Shown: piece by piece, positions 9,281 to 22,432 of the stretch | Layout of the letters: every line of letters begins with the position of its first letter | Numbering within the stretch: the first letter of the stretch is position 1 | Program-made: the position numbers and the translations under genes | Notes under the pieces: generated by a model | Database searches by the model: none | Seen by the model: the letters and a program-made list of their open reading frames with translations, nothing else | What the model was told of the DNA's origin: nothing | Source: Carya illinoinensis | Taxonomy: Eukaryota; Streptophyta; Magnoliopsida; Fagales; Juglandaceae | DNA length: 64,000 nt | Assembly: GCF_018687715.1 (NCBI RefSeq) | Contig: NC_056759.1 | Location: forward strand, 893,501-957,500 | Direction: 5' to 3'

Positions 9281-9404
9281 CGAACTCCATAGTCAAATAC
9301 ATATTCCATCGTGCCCATGTTGGCCTTGTCATGTCCGAGTTGTCATGATGAGAGAGAGAAAGAGAGAGAGATAGAGGTGGGGGAGGGGGAGTGGTGTTTA
9401 TATA
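9281..9404 (-). promoter_or_regulatory. orphan promoter and possible first exon
   Basis: The minus strand has TATATAAA (9404-9397), then a CT-rich leader (9385-9346), a five-codon upstream ORF, and an ATG at 9318 encoding MGTMEYVFDYGV before a GT donor-like TCG|GTAAAC at 9281. It resembles a real 5' gene end, but I find no convincing downstream exon before the retrotransposon at 7608. It could be a non-coding transcript, a gene broken by insertions, or chance. Confidence 0.3.
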
Positions 9405-11211
9405 ACAAGCTAGATGGTTTTAATTAGTACGAAGAGGGGGCATTAATTTGTCTTCTTTTGAGTAGTTCAGATATTTTTATGCCGGGAAGTGATGGCACTT
9501 TGTCAATTTCTTTTTCTGGCCTTTGAAACGGGAATTATTTAGAGCCTTTATGGGGACAGACAGATCTGGCAAAGAGATTTGGTTCTATTTTTTTAATAAG
9601 AAAAGCAAAGGGTACATGAAGTTAGATATGATGATCATCAGTACTGTTTGCAATTGTATTGCCTAAGCCTATGAAAGTGAAATGGAAAAGTCCACTCCGA
9701 TGCATATCTTTTTTTCTGGCCAACTTTTATTTGTGGGGTTAAAGAAGTAATGGGCTCAATCGTAATATTAAAAAAAAAAAAAAATGAAATGCCAAACTTT
9801 CTTATTTGTGGCGCTTGTGGGAATAATATTATTTGTAATTATATAATATTATTAGAGATTGCTATGTATCCCAAGGGTTAACTTTAGAGATTATATGATC
9901 TTCATGTTACATTAATAATGCAGCATATATAATATATATATATATAGCACCATATAATATCATGGCAAAAGAGGGGCTGATGATCTTCATCAGCCTCCCC
10001 CTTTGTACTTGTCGGCCATTTGTCGCTCCCCACTAATCATGGCAAATCACAAAATTACCATAATAAAATTAAACATTTATATAAATTATTATTATTCTTA
10101 GTTTGATCTCTAGCTCGCTCCTCAAACAAAAAGAGATATAGTAATTAGGATATAGAAGATTAATTTGGTTAATCAAGATGTCAGAGATTAAAATAAGATG
10201 ATCATGACAATTTTTCAAATGTTCTATTTATTGTAGCTATTTCACTTATTTATAATTAATTAAAATAATTAATATTAATGTCGATTTGATCATGTCGAGT
10301 CCACGCTTAATTAATGTAATGATTATTTTTCAAAAAAAAAAAAACAATATTCAACTTAAAATTATATGACAGTTACGGTAATTGGTAAGAGCTAGCTAGC
10401 ATGCTTTAACCCTTTCTGTGGTGCTTTTATATATAAACAGAAGAACGGGATCGCTAGCTACGCATGAAACGGTGTTAAGGCCAAAGGCGCATGTATGCAT
10501 ATATGGCATTCTTCTTCTTCTTTTTTAAATCTTAACTAGCCCAAGTATTGAATTATAGTCTCACCCTTTTGATTAGTTGATCTGATGGTAAATTTTAAGG
10601 ATAGTTTGGGGCCTACACGGAGTGATTTTTTCAATGAATGTATTCGGTTATGCAGATTATAAATAGACGAAATCAATTATTTTTGGTGAAATGGGACAGA
10701 AGTGGCCGAAGTGAATCAAGTAGCTCGCTCGACTCTGCATAAGATAAAATGGTATCAATGATTCCTTGTTCGGCCACATTTATTTTTAGAAGGGAAAGTG
10801 ATCCCCCACAAAACTGTGCAGAGGGACACATGCATTAATAACATGGAACCAGGGTCACGGTGCAGAGAAAAGTTGTTCGGGCTACATACATACACGCATG
10901 GTTGCCTGTCCCCACATGATGATCATCAGGGTACTTTGAGCAGTTCTGCTACTGCATGATATATATATATATATATATAGCTTCGCTGAAAGAAAATTTG
11001 TTTCAGAAAAATCAAAAGAAATTTATAAATATTTTTAGATGCCCCCAAGAGTCTCATTAATCGAACTTAAATGGCACTTTAAGCAGTTCTATTTTTGTAA
11101 GTCGATCGAAGTGTCGTGAATTAAGCGTGTGGGAACAAGTAAACCTACCAACATACGGCTCAGCTTTTACTATTTTAAACTCTTTTAGAACAGTGCTGTA
11201 TGTCTGTTGGA

Positions 11212-11218
11212 TATATAA
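11212..11218 (+). promoter_or_regulatory. TATA box of the C2H2 zinc-finger gene
   Basis: TATATAA 82-88 bp upstream of the ATG at 11300, in a short leader without another clear candidate. Confidence 0.5.
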
Positions 11219-11299
11219 CAAGGCATTTTACTTTGTCCCATGAACGACTTTTTATAATCTCTTTTTCGTAAACCGCCAAGAAAAAAGAGGTATCCTCCA

Positions 11300-12148
11300 A
11301 TGAAAACAACAAAGACTGAGCCATGTAATAGCATCTTCTCTGCTAATCAAGAGGCTTATCCATGTCCGAATACACCACAGCAAAACCCAGAAGAAAACAA
11401 GCACCTGGGAGTTACAGAAGAGGATGAAGGTCATGAAAAGGAGACAAAGCTAGATATCTTCTTAGATCTGAATGTCTGTAGTCATGAGGATCAGTCCGAT
11501 CGTGGGTTTGATGCAGAGCTCAATCTCATTGATTGCTTGGACGTGGGTTCATCTCAGATTCCATCATCAGAAACTGATCCCCATGATGATCAGGCTTCTT
11601 ATGCCGAGCCACGAGTTTTCTCATGCAACTATTGCAAAAGAAAATTCTATAGTTCACAAGCACTAGGAGGCCACCAAAATGCCCACAAAAGAGAGAGGAC
11701 TCTAGCAAAAAGAGGACAAAAGATAGCAGCACACATATTGGCCTCCGCAGAAGCTTTTGGGCACTCCCTCCACCAGCACCACCACCAGCACTACCCAAGC
11801 ATGGCTTCTCTTCCTCTTCATGGTGCTAATTACAATAACAGATCGCTCGGAATTCAGGCGCATTCTATGATCCAAAAGCCTTCTTACAAATCATCTTCGG
11901 TTGGGTTCTGGGAACCTCAGGGCTGGTCAAGACCCCTCATTGACCAACAACCAGCAGTTGGGAATTTTCACACACCAGTAGGATCGCTTTCGCGAGGCAG
12001 CGTTGGTAGATTTGGCTTGCTAAGAACGATTAATGGTTCTCCAGCCCGTGATGATGAATTTAGTGGATTTTGGTCTGCAGATAGTGCTGCTCTTTACAGG
12101 ACTAATCAAGAGGAGATGAAGAAGCTTGACTTATCTCTCAAGCTTTAA
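11300..12148 (+). CDS. single C2H2 zinc-finger protein, ZFP3/ZFP4-like, with EAR motifs
   Basis: Intronless, 282 residues. Nuclear transcriptional regulator of the plant one-finger group. Residues 107-129 form a C2H2 finger with C109, C112, H125 and H129 and the plant-specific QALGGH helix, followed by NAHKRERTLAKRGQK, typical of the ZFP1/3/4/7 subgroup. Two EAR-type motifs, LDLNV (55-59) and the C-terminal LDLSLKL (276-282), indicate a repressor that would recruit TOPLESS-type co-repressors. A His-rich stretch (HQHHHQH) lies after the finger. In Arabidopsis relatives act in ABA/light signalling and trichome or root-hair traits; the exact role here is not shown. Relative gene order (next: PPPDE gene) supports a ZFP3-type position. 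Confidence 0.93.
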   Translation: MKTTKTEPCNSIFSANQEAYPCPNTPQQNPEENKHLGVTEEDEGHEKETKLDIFLDLNVCSHEDQSDRGFDAELNLIDCLDVGSSQIPSSETDPHDDQASYAEPRVFSCNYCKRKFYSSQALGGHQNAHKRERTLAKRGQKIAAHILASAEAFGHSLHQHHHQHYPSMASLPLHGANYNNRSLGIQAHSMIQKPSYKSSSVGFWEPQGWSRPLIDQQPAVGNFHTPVGSLSRGSVGRFGLLRTINGSPARDDEFSGFWSADSAALYRTNQEEMKKLDLSLKL

Positions 12149-15100
12149 GAGCTGCACGCTTCGTCTTTCTTTTTTCGTTTTTTACTTTTTTTTTTTTTAT
12201 TTTATTATCTTCACTCTTGTTCCTAGTCAAAAGTTTATCCAAATTTTTCTACTTTCAGTATTAAATTGTATATTTTCATATTAAAAACCCCTGTGGATTC
12301 ATGTAGTTGAGAGTTGGAATTGACTTCATTTTCTGGTTGGATTAAAATGCATTGTTGTCAGTTAAGATTGGATCATCATGATCTGCCTCTGTACATAGCC
12401 TTATAGGTGGAGCTTGGATCAAAAGAAATTGTAATAATTGGAGCTAAAAATTGTAGAAATTTAAGAGTGATCATTTTTCAGAAATTTCCACATTCAACAA
12501 TTTTAATTAAAACTTGAGACCTTGCAGCTCCTATAGCCCAACTATAATGTACCAAAATGTTGAGCTGTAACCATTAAAACTTACACGCCAAGCTCTCCTC
12601 CAAAAAGCCTTGGCGGCAGTCTCATCTTTTAGGATTGAATCAAAAAAAAAAAAATTTGTTGACCAAGCTTCACATGACGAGGCATGACAATTCCTTCTCT
12701 GATTAAAGAAAACAAATGGGTTTACCCAATTAATATTGTTGTTTATTGAAGTCATTAGAACCCAAATTCCCTATGAAGGTGATTAACGTAAAACATTTTA
12801 GAATCCCCCAAAACTCAGGGTCAAGAAATATCACTTTGGCTAAAAGAAGGCCAATGAGAAAGAGATTACGTGGAGTTCCCACTCCATTTTTTCTTTTTTT
12901 CTTTTTTTTAAAGCTTAGCTTTAGGTAACGTCGACAAAAGGCCAAAAACAAAAAGCTTACACGGAATACATGAAGATATGAACCAAAAAGTACAAAAAAA
13001 GCATCACGATGAGTCGGATAAGCTTAGGATCGAACATAATTTAGATGATTAAGATATAAATAGTTTTCTTGTTCACACTTGCAAAGTTAGATAGAGACGT
13101 GTTCCACTATTTTTAATCTTCAAACCAATGGAGATGTAGAGTATGTTTGTCGTGTAATGAGGAGCGTGTACTTTGTCACTTTCATTATGTACCTCAAACA
13201 AATCTATGAAAGATTTACTTGTATTCTTATCTTTTATATATATAAGCTAGTCTACATCGCATCACATTTTTCATGACAATATATATGTATATATAAATGT
13301 TATTAATGAAAATAATTGAACCCAAGCCACCCCTTCTTCACTTGTTTAAAAGAAATTTAAAAAAAAAAAAAAACAATAAACAAGTGTAAGTAAAACTATA
13401 AGTATATGTAACACTATTTGAGAAATAAATTAGCAGACATCCTAATGCATGCTAGTTTCCTTGAAGACAAATTAGGTAGGTCTTGATCATCTTAAGATGC
13501 AATCCAAAATATCATTAGTCCTGATCATGATCTATTTGGCTCCGAACAAGAATCAAGAGGCAACCGTATTGCTTCTAAAATTTATTTGATTTTATCCAGT
13601 TATTTTAAGAAAAATGATGGTTTGCCCCCAGTGGTTGACATTTTATTTTATTTAAAAAAAAAACATTTATTATTAATGAATTTGTCTTCTTTTTTTTTTT
13701 AAAAAAAAAAAGAATAAACTAGCAGTCACTTCCGACGGTAAGCGCCCTTATTTTAATCTTATTTTCATAAGCATGGAACTAACAATGTGTGATGTGTGTG
13801 AAAAATATTCCCTCCCACCTAAAATCAGGTCCCACGTAAGGCCTAGTCAGTCTTTGATCCCACTTAAATAGTTGGTAGAAATCTGACTAATATATAAAAG
13901 CACTTTTATATATCAATGTTTCCTTGAGAAGTTTGTTATCATACTGATTTAGTAGAGTGAGGCCGGCAAAAGCCCAACTTTTCTGCAGGAATAACTAATA
14001 CTAATTGAATTGGGCCCAACCAACCCATTCCCAGATCATTCGTTTTTTTTTTAAGACAAGAGCCCATCCCCAGATCATTTACCAACTGCAACGTATCGAT
14101 ATATACAAAAAATTATAAAATCTATATTGAAAGAATGAAATACATATAACACGTGAATTTCATAAATATTTATTAAAATATAAAATTAATATTAATATAT
14201 GCAGAGAAGAATCATCTATCTTCTGATAACCATAGGTAACTGTGTGGTCTAAAATTTAGATGGAAATTGTTTTTGTTTTTGGGCCCAAAAGCATAAGCAT
14301 TAATTAATAATATATAAAACCGTTTGCGCGTGGGGGCAGCCCACACACCATGCTGCTCCGCGTGCGTCTCTGTTCCCCCGGCCTGGAGCCATCTTCTTCA
14401 TCATGTCCAGTTGTCCACCCATCTTCTTAATCATGTCCTTTCCTTTCTTCCTCAATTCTTCTGGACTAATTATTATTATAATTATTATTATTTATCTTAA
14501 AATAAATAAGAATCTGATTCGTTGGAGCCACTCAACTTATATATATTTATTTTTTAGAAAATAAAAAATAAACAAACCTTAGACTACATCCCATCCATTA
14601 CTTTATTAGATTTTTTTTTTTTTGTTCCCCATTTCATTGAGTGGTGAGTCCAAGGTCTATAGCTATTGGAATCATGTAAAGAAAGAAGAAAAAATATCTA
14701 CTCTAAATCCTATATTCATGACTTTGATTTTAATTCAACCTAAATGATGCATGCCCACCTTAATTAATTCTTGCACTTAACTTTAAATAATTATTAATTG
14801 TAAAAATTATACCAAATAATACAATAAATACTCTAAATAAATTAGATATACTGAAATATTCTATTAAAGTCTGTAAAAATGATGAGATGTTATCTTTAAT
14901 TTTTCAGCATGCAGACATTAAAGAGAGGGAGAAAAAAATCAGAAGCAATTTATTAATTTATGAAATTCTCGAATTTTTGAGTAATAGCAATAATTTAAAT
15001 TATTTTAAGTAGTAAGTATGATGGTGAAAATTGATAAATTTATATTTATAAGTATATAAATAAATAAAATATCAGGATTCAAGAGGTAGTGGAGTATTGT

Positions 15101-15326
15101 CCCGATGGAAAAGCACGCATTAAAGGCACTTTCGGGTTCGGCTGCAGAAGAGCACAAGTTAGAAGATCTTTCTTCCCAGAAAAAAAAGTAATAAATAAAG
15201 CTCACCTAGAAATTCCGACGACTACCCAAAATTCCTTGTTTGTACCCCCTCGAATTCCTCGAAATTATTGTCTAAACCCCAAAATCCTGTTTTTCTTCCC
15301 GGAAGCGACAGTATCCAGGGTCAAGA
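12149..15326. other. intergenic
   Basis: Contains the 3' untranslated part of the zinc-finger gene and the promoter of the PPPDE gene. Several poly(A)/poly(T) runs (12187-12200, 12649-12656, 13359-13374, 13689-13710, 14613-14623) and AT-rich sequence. No gene, tRNA or clear element recognised. Confidence 0.55.
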
Positions 15327-17749
15327 ATGTTGTGTAGAATGGTATCGCTGGCGAAGAAGAAGAAGAAAGGGACAGTGCCAGTTTATCTCAATGTTTACGA
15401 TCTGACGCCGATTAATGGCTACGCGTACTGGCTCGGCCTTGGGGTCTACCATTCCGGCGTGCAAGGTGAGATTCTTTTATAGCATGGGCTATTATATTTA
15501 TCTGTTTATTTTCCTTTTTTAAATCATGGGATGTTTATTTATTTTTAACGTTTTTGAGGGTTTTCGGTGCTGAGATAGTGAAGGAAGATTAATGAGAGAA
15601 ACGAAAAGTTGGGTTTTTAACGGCTAATTGAACTTGGGGCTGTCATAAGATGCCTATCATTCCATGTTTCGTTGCATTTTTCTTCTTGGGTTCAAGTTCA
15701 GATCTGTAGTCTGTTTGTTTAGTAGCTGAGTGATGGAAACCCAGATTTTCTTTTCTTTTCTTTTGGATGCTTAGAAATTGGTGAATTTACCATGGAGATT
15801 TTTATTAATATGCGTCTTTAGGCTTCTTTTTTTTTTTTTTTTTTTTGTAAGTGGGATCGGGTAAGGAGTGATATATTCCAAAGAAAAGTAATTGTGTTGA
15901 ATGCATGATTATTTCTTTGTTGGAAAGTGAGGAAAAGAAAAGCTTTAATTAAATATATCTAACTGTGTGACTTTATTTGGATTGGCTCGAGTTTCTTAGT
16001 ATTCCGGCGAACAAGAAAATTATGGTCGAAACTATTTGGTGACTCTTAATTTTCGGCAAGCAAATAAATGGTAAATGAGGGAATTAAATTATGTAGTAGA
16101 TATGCTTCTTTGTTAACTCCATCAAATCCTAAGCAGTTCTAGATTTTTACTTTTTCGATAGTTGTGTGATTTTCTTGTTAATTTTGGTACAGTTCATGAT
16201 GTTGAATACGCATTTGGTGCACACGATCATGGAACTTCAGGGGTTTTTGAAGTGGAACCAAAGCGTTGTCCCGGTTTCACATTCAGGAAATCGATATTGA
16301 TAGGAAGAACTGATCTAGGTTCCAAGGAGGTCCGTGCCTTTATGGAGAAATTAGCTGAAGGGTACTATGGAAACACTTACCATCTTATCACGAAGAACTG
16401 CAACCATTTCTGCAATGACGTTTGTACCAGATTGACAGGAAAACCCATTCCTAGGTGGGTCAACAGACTCGCTCGACTTGGTAAGAAACTGACCATAAGA
16501 TTGCATTGTTGTAAATTTCTATTGCTGTTTGAATGTATGAACCGTTTACTTGTTAGAACATTGTATAATTTTATTTTTTTTTTAAATCTAGAACTTTAAC
16601 AATGTTGATTTTTTGTCACTTATCAAAAAAAAAAAAATGTGGATTTTCTGTTGCCAAAGGTGGAAAAACGCCACATTTTTCACCGGAATTGACGCCATTG
16701 CTCAAACTCCACCTTTCTGCAACTGCCAAGGTGACAAAGTCATTGATGCAACAATTGGAAATTTGAAATAGACCCTTTGAAGTATTACTGCTGCTTTGAC
16801 AACAGAAGACCTTCAAATTCATAAACACAGCTTTCTTCCTTTTTAACGTGACTACCCATAAGTTACCATGAGTATGAGATTAGTGATTCCCTTTTTTTTT
16901 TCTTTTTTTCTTTTTTCAAAGAAGAAGACGGTATCCCAATTTTATTGATGGCCCTCAAATGGTTCTCCTTTACCCACAGATATCATAACCAATTCTAGCA
17001 TGCATTTTATCATTATGTTCCACTGTGTTTTCTTGTCATTTTATGTTCTTCAACATCCCAATTTGAGCTCTTGCTACCAAAGCTGTTTTCAGGAATGAAT
17101 AAGCGGCTAATTTTCAGTGACAGATAGTAGAGATTAGGAAACAAGATTCAAACGGCATCATGAAATGAGCTCTGGTTTTATTTCTGAAAATTGCATACAT
17201 TTTAATTTCACTCTGCTGAATTCAATTGTTTGATTCATTTTGTTTCATACCTGCCCTATTTAGCCAATCCATTGCTGTTTTGTGTAGATTTTCTCTCACA
17301 TCAATAATGAAAAGCGTCAATCAGATATTTGGTTAGATATACTAGGGAAAAGACACTTTATGAGAACCACTTTTATGAACATCCGCAGCCATAGTTCTCC
17401 GTTTATTCACTTAAGCAAAAAGAAGATGCGACATTCACTTATAAAAAAAAAAAGAAGATGCGACATAATGTTATAATAATCATCTTTTCTTTTTTAATGA
17501 ATTACAGGTTCTCTCTGCAATTGCGTCCTTCCGGCAGGTGTCAGTGAAGCAAAAGTTCGGCAAGTTAAATCGGGAGATAGGGTCTATGAAAGAGAGAAGA
17601 AGAAATTCCGGAGCCAGTCAAGTAGGTTTGCATCTTCTGCTAATCCTCTACCTCCTTCAAGCAGAAGTGCCAGACAAAGCCATTATATCCCTCCGTCTTC
17701 CTCTTTGATTCATTCTTCTTCAATTTCAACCTTGACTTTAAAGCTTTAA
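15327..17749 (+). CDS. PPPDE / DeSI-like cysteine peptidase, three exons
   Basis: Exons 15327-15465, 16193-16480 and 17508-17749, all GT-AG, giving 222 residues in one frame. PPPDE (DeSI-type) proteins are papain-fold thiol peptidases proposed to remove SUMO or ubiquitin. The catalytic His is in GVYHSG (H42) and the Cys in LITKNCNHFC (C116), with the usual GRTDLGSKEVRAFMEKLA segment between. PRWVNRLARLGSLCNCVLP follows. The C-terminal 60 residues are Ser-rich and low complexity. I chose the first of two near ATGs (15327, MLCRMVSL) because relatives begin this way; the ATG at 15339 is four codons downstream. Length fits the At5g25170/At2g25190 type. Intron 2 is about 1 kb with nothing recognisable in it. 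Confidence 0.94.
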
Positions 17750-19225
17750 TGGCATTCTGATCTTGATACTTACTAGGGTTCTCTAGAGTCGAGCAAAAAA
17801 GATAGGCAAAATAGAAAATTACTGTCTTTCAGATTAATTTCACTGATATTGTCTTATGGGTAGGAAAAAAATCGCTGCTTGGGAAGGTTGCAGCGTTTCT
17901 GCTCTGTAAAATCCTCTATTTTTACTTCAATGGAAATATGCCTTTACAATTCTCGGTTTTTAACTTGTGGAATTACTTCTTGCAGTTCTCCCTTTGTTAA
18001 TTAGTTGTGGATACATACGTTGAACTGGTAAGAGATGTAGTTTATTGAGAGGGAATGACAGAGGAGAGTCCTTTTGAAGTCAAGGTAGGTGGGGGATTAG
18101 GGGACCCTAGTCGCTTTATCATTATGGATTGTAGGGAGACATTTTATTTATTTTGAGCGTGGGATACTTGTGATCATGTATAATTAGTGGGAGAATTTGC
18201 AATCCAAATGTTTTCCTTGTCGGCATACCTTGGGTGTCATTATGGAGCTGGGCATTAGAAGATAAGGTTGGAAGGTACGCATAGAGCCATGGTGCTTCAA
18301 ATGGCAATGCAAGGTTGAGCTGTTGTGGGGTTGTTGGTGGGTCCATGGATGGATCATTTTATAGGTTATGACTAATGATCTTTAGCTCGGCTGAAGATGA
18401 TGTATTTTCAAAGAGTTCTGTTATTTAGAAATCGTTGTATAAACACTTCGTTTATGGTATGATATAAAATTTAAAACACAAATTGTTTTTTATGTTGTTA
18501 GTGGATACGTTTTCACGCCAGTAGTGTGTTTGATGTATCGATAAATAGAAGAGAGATGCTAGCATGCCACCTAAATGGTAGTGCTAGTTGATACGTGGCA
18601 TCACGATGTGGCTTTATTTAAAAAATTAAAAAGGCAAACATAGAGGGAATTTTAGAGAATTTAGAATTTTAGTATCCTTCTTTTTATGTTTTCTAGCAAT
18701 TTTTTTTTAGTAAGCCACGTCTACATTATAATGTCACGTTGGGCAGTACGAATAAAAATATCAGCATGCTCGAACGATCGAGTCTTACCCAATGCAATGC
18801 TTCAAAAGTGGCAAGAAGTACAATAGAGTTGGGCTTTGTAACCAATGGTAATTGGAGACTTGAGTTTTGAATGTTAAAACAAAGAGCTCCTGAGGAACGA
18901 GACGCGGGCTCGAAACGACTTCCATCATCCAAGACTCCATGACCTAAGCCTGCGATCTTGGTTCGCCAAATAGGCCCAAACTCTGTTGGCTTTTTAGAAC
19001 AACAAAATCTGTGGGCTTAGCCCCCCGCCTTCCGTGGTTACAAAGAGAGAAATGAGAAACCATGTCAAATTTCTCCAAATATTTTCGAAGAATAAAGAGA
19101 GTTAAGTAAAATGGTTGAAAGTCTTCAGAAAGGAAGTCTATCGGAGTCCCTCTCTCCATCATCAACGCCTTTTCCCGAGCACATATTTGAAGAATTTCCC
19201 CTTTATTTTTTTGAGAGACGCTAAA

Positions 19226-19638
19226 CAGCCCATCTGTTTATCTCATAATACCAGCCCACCAATCAGATTGTGACACATCAGCATTTTGGGAATTAATACC
19301 ATGGACTAAAATACAGGAGATTAAGATTGAAAACAAAGAGCTGAAAAATCAAATTTACTCATGCTGAAACTAATGTTCTGCTGAAACTAACGTAGACCCG
19401 AATAAACTCTTCTCAGCTGTTGAATGACCAACGGCCACTGAGATATCACCGTTGCCGCCACCAAACGGAGACCCCACTTCTATCTTACCGTCATCCACTA
19501 CACTGGCCATCGCCCACTAGAGTTTCCCGTCTTGCACTCAAAACAGTGTGATCAATTCTTATTAACAAACGGATAAATGCGGCTAAGTTTCTCAGTACAG
19601 AAGATTAGGAAAAAGTGGACATGGGGAAAGGAGGAGAG

Positions 19639-19680
<42 letters not shown>

Positions 19681-20239
19681 GATTATTTTCAGGGATTGCA
19701 AGCTACTGCCGTGGCCAAGGGTCCTTTGAGACCTTTTTACAAACAATTAGTATTCATGGAGTTAGATGAGTTATAATTCATATGTAAATATAATTTACAT
19801 TGCCCAGGTTAGAATCAGATTGAAATGAGATTTAAATCCAATACAAAAAATCCAATATAAGTTCTGTTAAGCAATAAAAGTTCAAAGTATACACAAATTA
19901 CTGGAAGGGATTGCAAGTTACTGCTGTCGGGATGAGTGGGGTGCCACTGAGCGCGAGCTACTTTGGGGAGGCAGTTTCCAGTTCTCTTCCGTCGAGTTTG
20001 GGTTGGGATAGATTTCAATTTTGGGTTGGGAAGGCCTTCCCGTCGTCAGGTGTGGATTGGGAATAAAGACTAATGCATCCGTCTGGTGTCTATTGGGATA
20101 GGAAGAAAGCGATTTAGGTAGATTTAGGAAGAAAGTGGGTTTATTCGGGTGTAGTAGGCTGTATGGTTGAGATTCAAATCAGATGATATGTCGCAATATG
20201 ATTGGTGGGCTGATTTTTTGGGTTAACCAGATGGGCTGA
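19226..20239. mobile_element. non-autonomous DNA element with about 55-bp imperfect inverted repeats
   Basis: The left end (19226-19280) has CAGCCCATCTG, then CAGCCCACCAATCAGATTG and GACACATCA. The right end (20184-20239) read in reverse has CAGCCCATCTGG, CAGCCCACCAATCATATTG and GACATATCA. Weaker inverted similarity continues inward (ACCCGAATAAAC on both sides). No transposase frame. The target duplication could not be resolved, so the superfamily is open. Confidence 0.7.
19643..19676. repeat. (GA)n microsatellite
   Basis: Uninterrupted GA dinucleotides inside the 19226-20239 element. Confidence 0.95.
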
Positions 20240-22432
20240 TTATAAGATTTTTCCTATTTTTTTCTTGATCGTAAATCGAAGAAATTTTCTAATTTCATTT
20301 CAGTTATCAACACAAAAGGACTACTACTTTTTCTTTTTCAAATATTTTTTAGTCATATATTCATAAGTTGATGTGTAGAATTGACACCATGTAGTTTGTA
20401 AAAGAGAAATGCTAAAGCGGGAGCTTTTTTTTTTTTTTTTTTTTTAAACTTAGTGGTTAAGAATATAAAAAATGAATTGAAAAAAAAGGTGCATTCGGTG
20501 AGAATTTGAGAGCTTTTTTCGGTACCTGTAATATCACTCTTTGTAAAATTTGAATTTATAATTTTTTTATATATTAAATATTGTCACATCAACAAACCTA
20601 TAGATTTTTTTTTGTTTTTTTTTTTGGGTTGGTTTAGCTAAGTAATTAATTAATAAAATATTGTATGCATATGGACAGTTAATTGATAATGACACCTCCA
20701 TTACATTACTCCATGCAAATTTAAACCAGCAGTTGGCAGCAAGTGTGGATGGCCTAACGGGCGGAACGAATCTAGGAAACTCTTCACTTTTTCCTCCTTC
20801 AACCTTACCGAGAATGGGTCCTCCCAATCTTTCTTTATAATTATTTTCAAGTAAAATATTGGGCTAAAATCCGGGCTTTTATCGTGCGTTTGATCCATCG
20901 GTTTCTAATACGTGTGGATAATTTTTCAAGGAGTTTCTATAAAAACCTAGCAGGTTCCTTTAATGTCAAGACAAAGAAATGCAAGTTGGTCCAAGTCATG
21001 ATAGTCGGCTGTAGTACATTATCAACCACACAAAACCCTCTCCCTAGAAATATATATTCTTTTTAAAAAAAATAAATAAATATAAATTTTATATGAAAAA
21101 ATTTAATTTTTCAATAATAAATTATAGTCTTTAAAAAGTATGTGACTAGAGCTTGCTTTTGTATATTTTTTTAATTATATTTTTTTAACAGTTTTAAATA
21201 TTATTAAAAAATATTTACTTAATCATTAAATAAATAAATAATAATAAATCCTAACTGTAGGAGCGGAAGAGTAGCATTTTCCAGTTTTTCACAGGATGGG
21301 ACTTTCAATATTCACTATTCACGTGAGTGACCGTTGTCCACAGACAAAGGGAAGCAGACGCCAGAGTACGAAAGCGGTGTCAGCGGTCAAACAATGAACG
21401 GCTGAAGCACTGAACATTCTGGGAGTTGCCCTTTCCTTTATCTCCGACGTCTAGACACCAATTTGGCTACATTACGTATCTCTTTTCGGGGTTTTGTTAC
21501 ACGTATTCTCAATATTCCAACACTCCATTTTTTTTTAATTTTTATTAATTTATTTTTTATTAAATATTTAATATATAAATAATAAATTAATTAATTTAAA
21601 AAAAATAAATTCAAAAAAAAATATTAAAAAATAAAAAAATAATAAAATATTGAGAGATTGTGTAGATTTTTTCCTCTTTTCGTTTTCCTACCAAACCGTT
21701 TTTGTATCTTCCAACAACGGTAATTGCCCTCAGTACTTACCGTCCAAAACAAGTTACTTTTATTGATCCAAAACATGCTTAACAAAAGTAGCGGTTGAGA
21801 TGGGTTACAGTAGGTTCTGGGTCCTACATAATTATTGCACAAAACAATTTAGTAAGCCAAGATATCTCCTTGAAAAATGACCCACCTCACATGGGTTTGT
21901 CCTATGGTCGGAAGCTTTGAGGAATTCACGCCTACTGTTCTAAATCTAATCAAGGTCGAACAGCTCAGACCACACCCAGAACCAACAAAGATTCAAGAAT
22001 AGGAGCAAAAGAGAGAAAAAGAAAGAAAGAGAATAGCTTTCTTCTTTTCTTTCTTTTTAGTCATTAAGGAAGCAGGAGGAAGCTTCAACTATATAGAGCC
22101 GAAAAAAGAAGTGACAAGTAATAATCACTTCTACCATGCTTCATCAATCTGTTTGACAGCTTTTAATTACACCAAAATTATAGCAAAAATGTACATTACA
22201 GTACGTTACTACATTGAATCTCATACGAGTAGAATTGAAAGAATCTATGTTCTGATTTTGTGAAAGAGAAGTTGGAAGTTGTTATATCTAGCTATGTATA
22301 TATAAGCAAGTTTGAATCATCTTCAATTCTGTTCACGACTTTCTTCTTTTGCGTCATAATAAATGGGTTAACGAGAGCTAATGATCCATCAAGCATTGCC
22401 AGATTATTGTAATAGATACCTCTTCGCAATCT

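Larger units (their letters stand above)
7614..11211. other. intergenic with MITE-like repeats and an orphan promoter
   Basis: No protein gene recognised over 3.6 kb. It holds MITE-like elements at about 7971-8113, 8121-8306 and 8930-9076, AT and A microsatellites (9076-9100, 9769-9784, 10331-10344, 10959-10979), and a minus-strand TATA plus CT leader at 9360-9404. The last kilobase would carry the zinc-finger gene promoter. Confidence 0.6.
17750..22432. other. intergenic with one TIR element
   Basis: No gene recognised in 4.7 kb. It holds a (GA)n microsatellite, an element with inverted repeats at 19226-20239, T-runs at 20426-20445 and AT-rich sequence at 21060-21250 and 21530-21650. Short open frames at 18726-19165 show no domain. 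Confidence 0.55.

Noticed and set aside
18050..18075. AATGACAGAGGAGAG, reminiscent of miR156
   Set aside because: Too many mismatches and no foldback partner nearby.
18726..19165. Two adjacent minus-strand frames of about 70 codons
   Set aside because: No domain, no start context and no splice pattern linking them.
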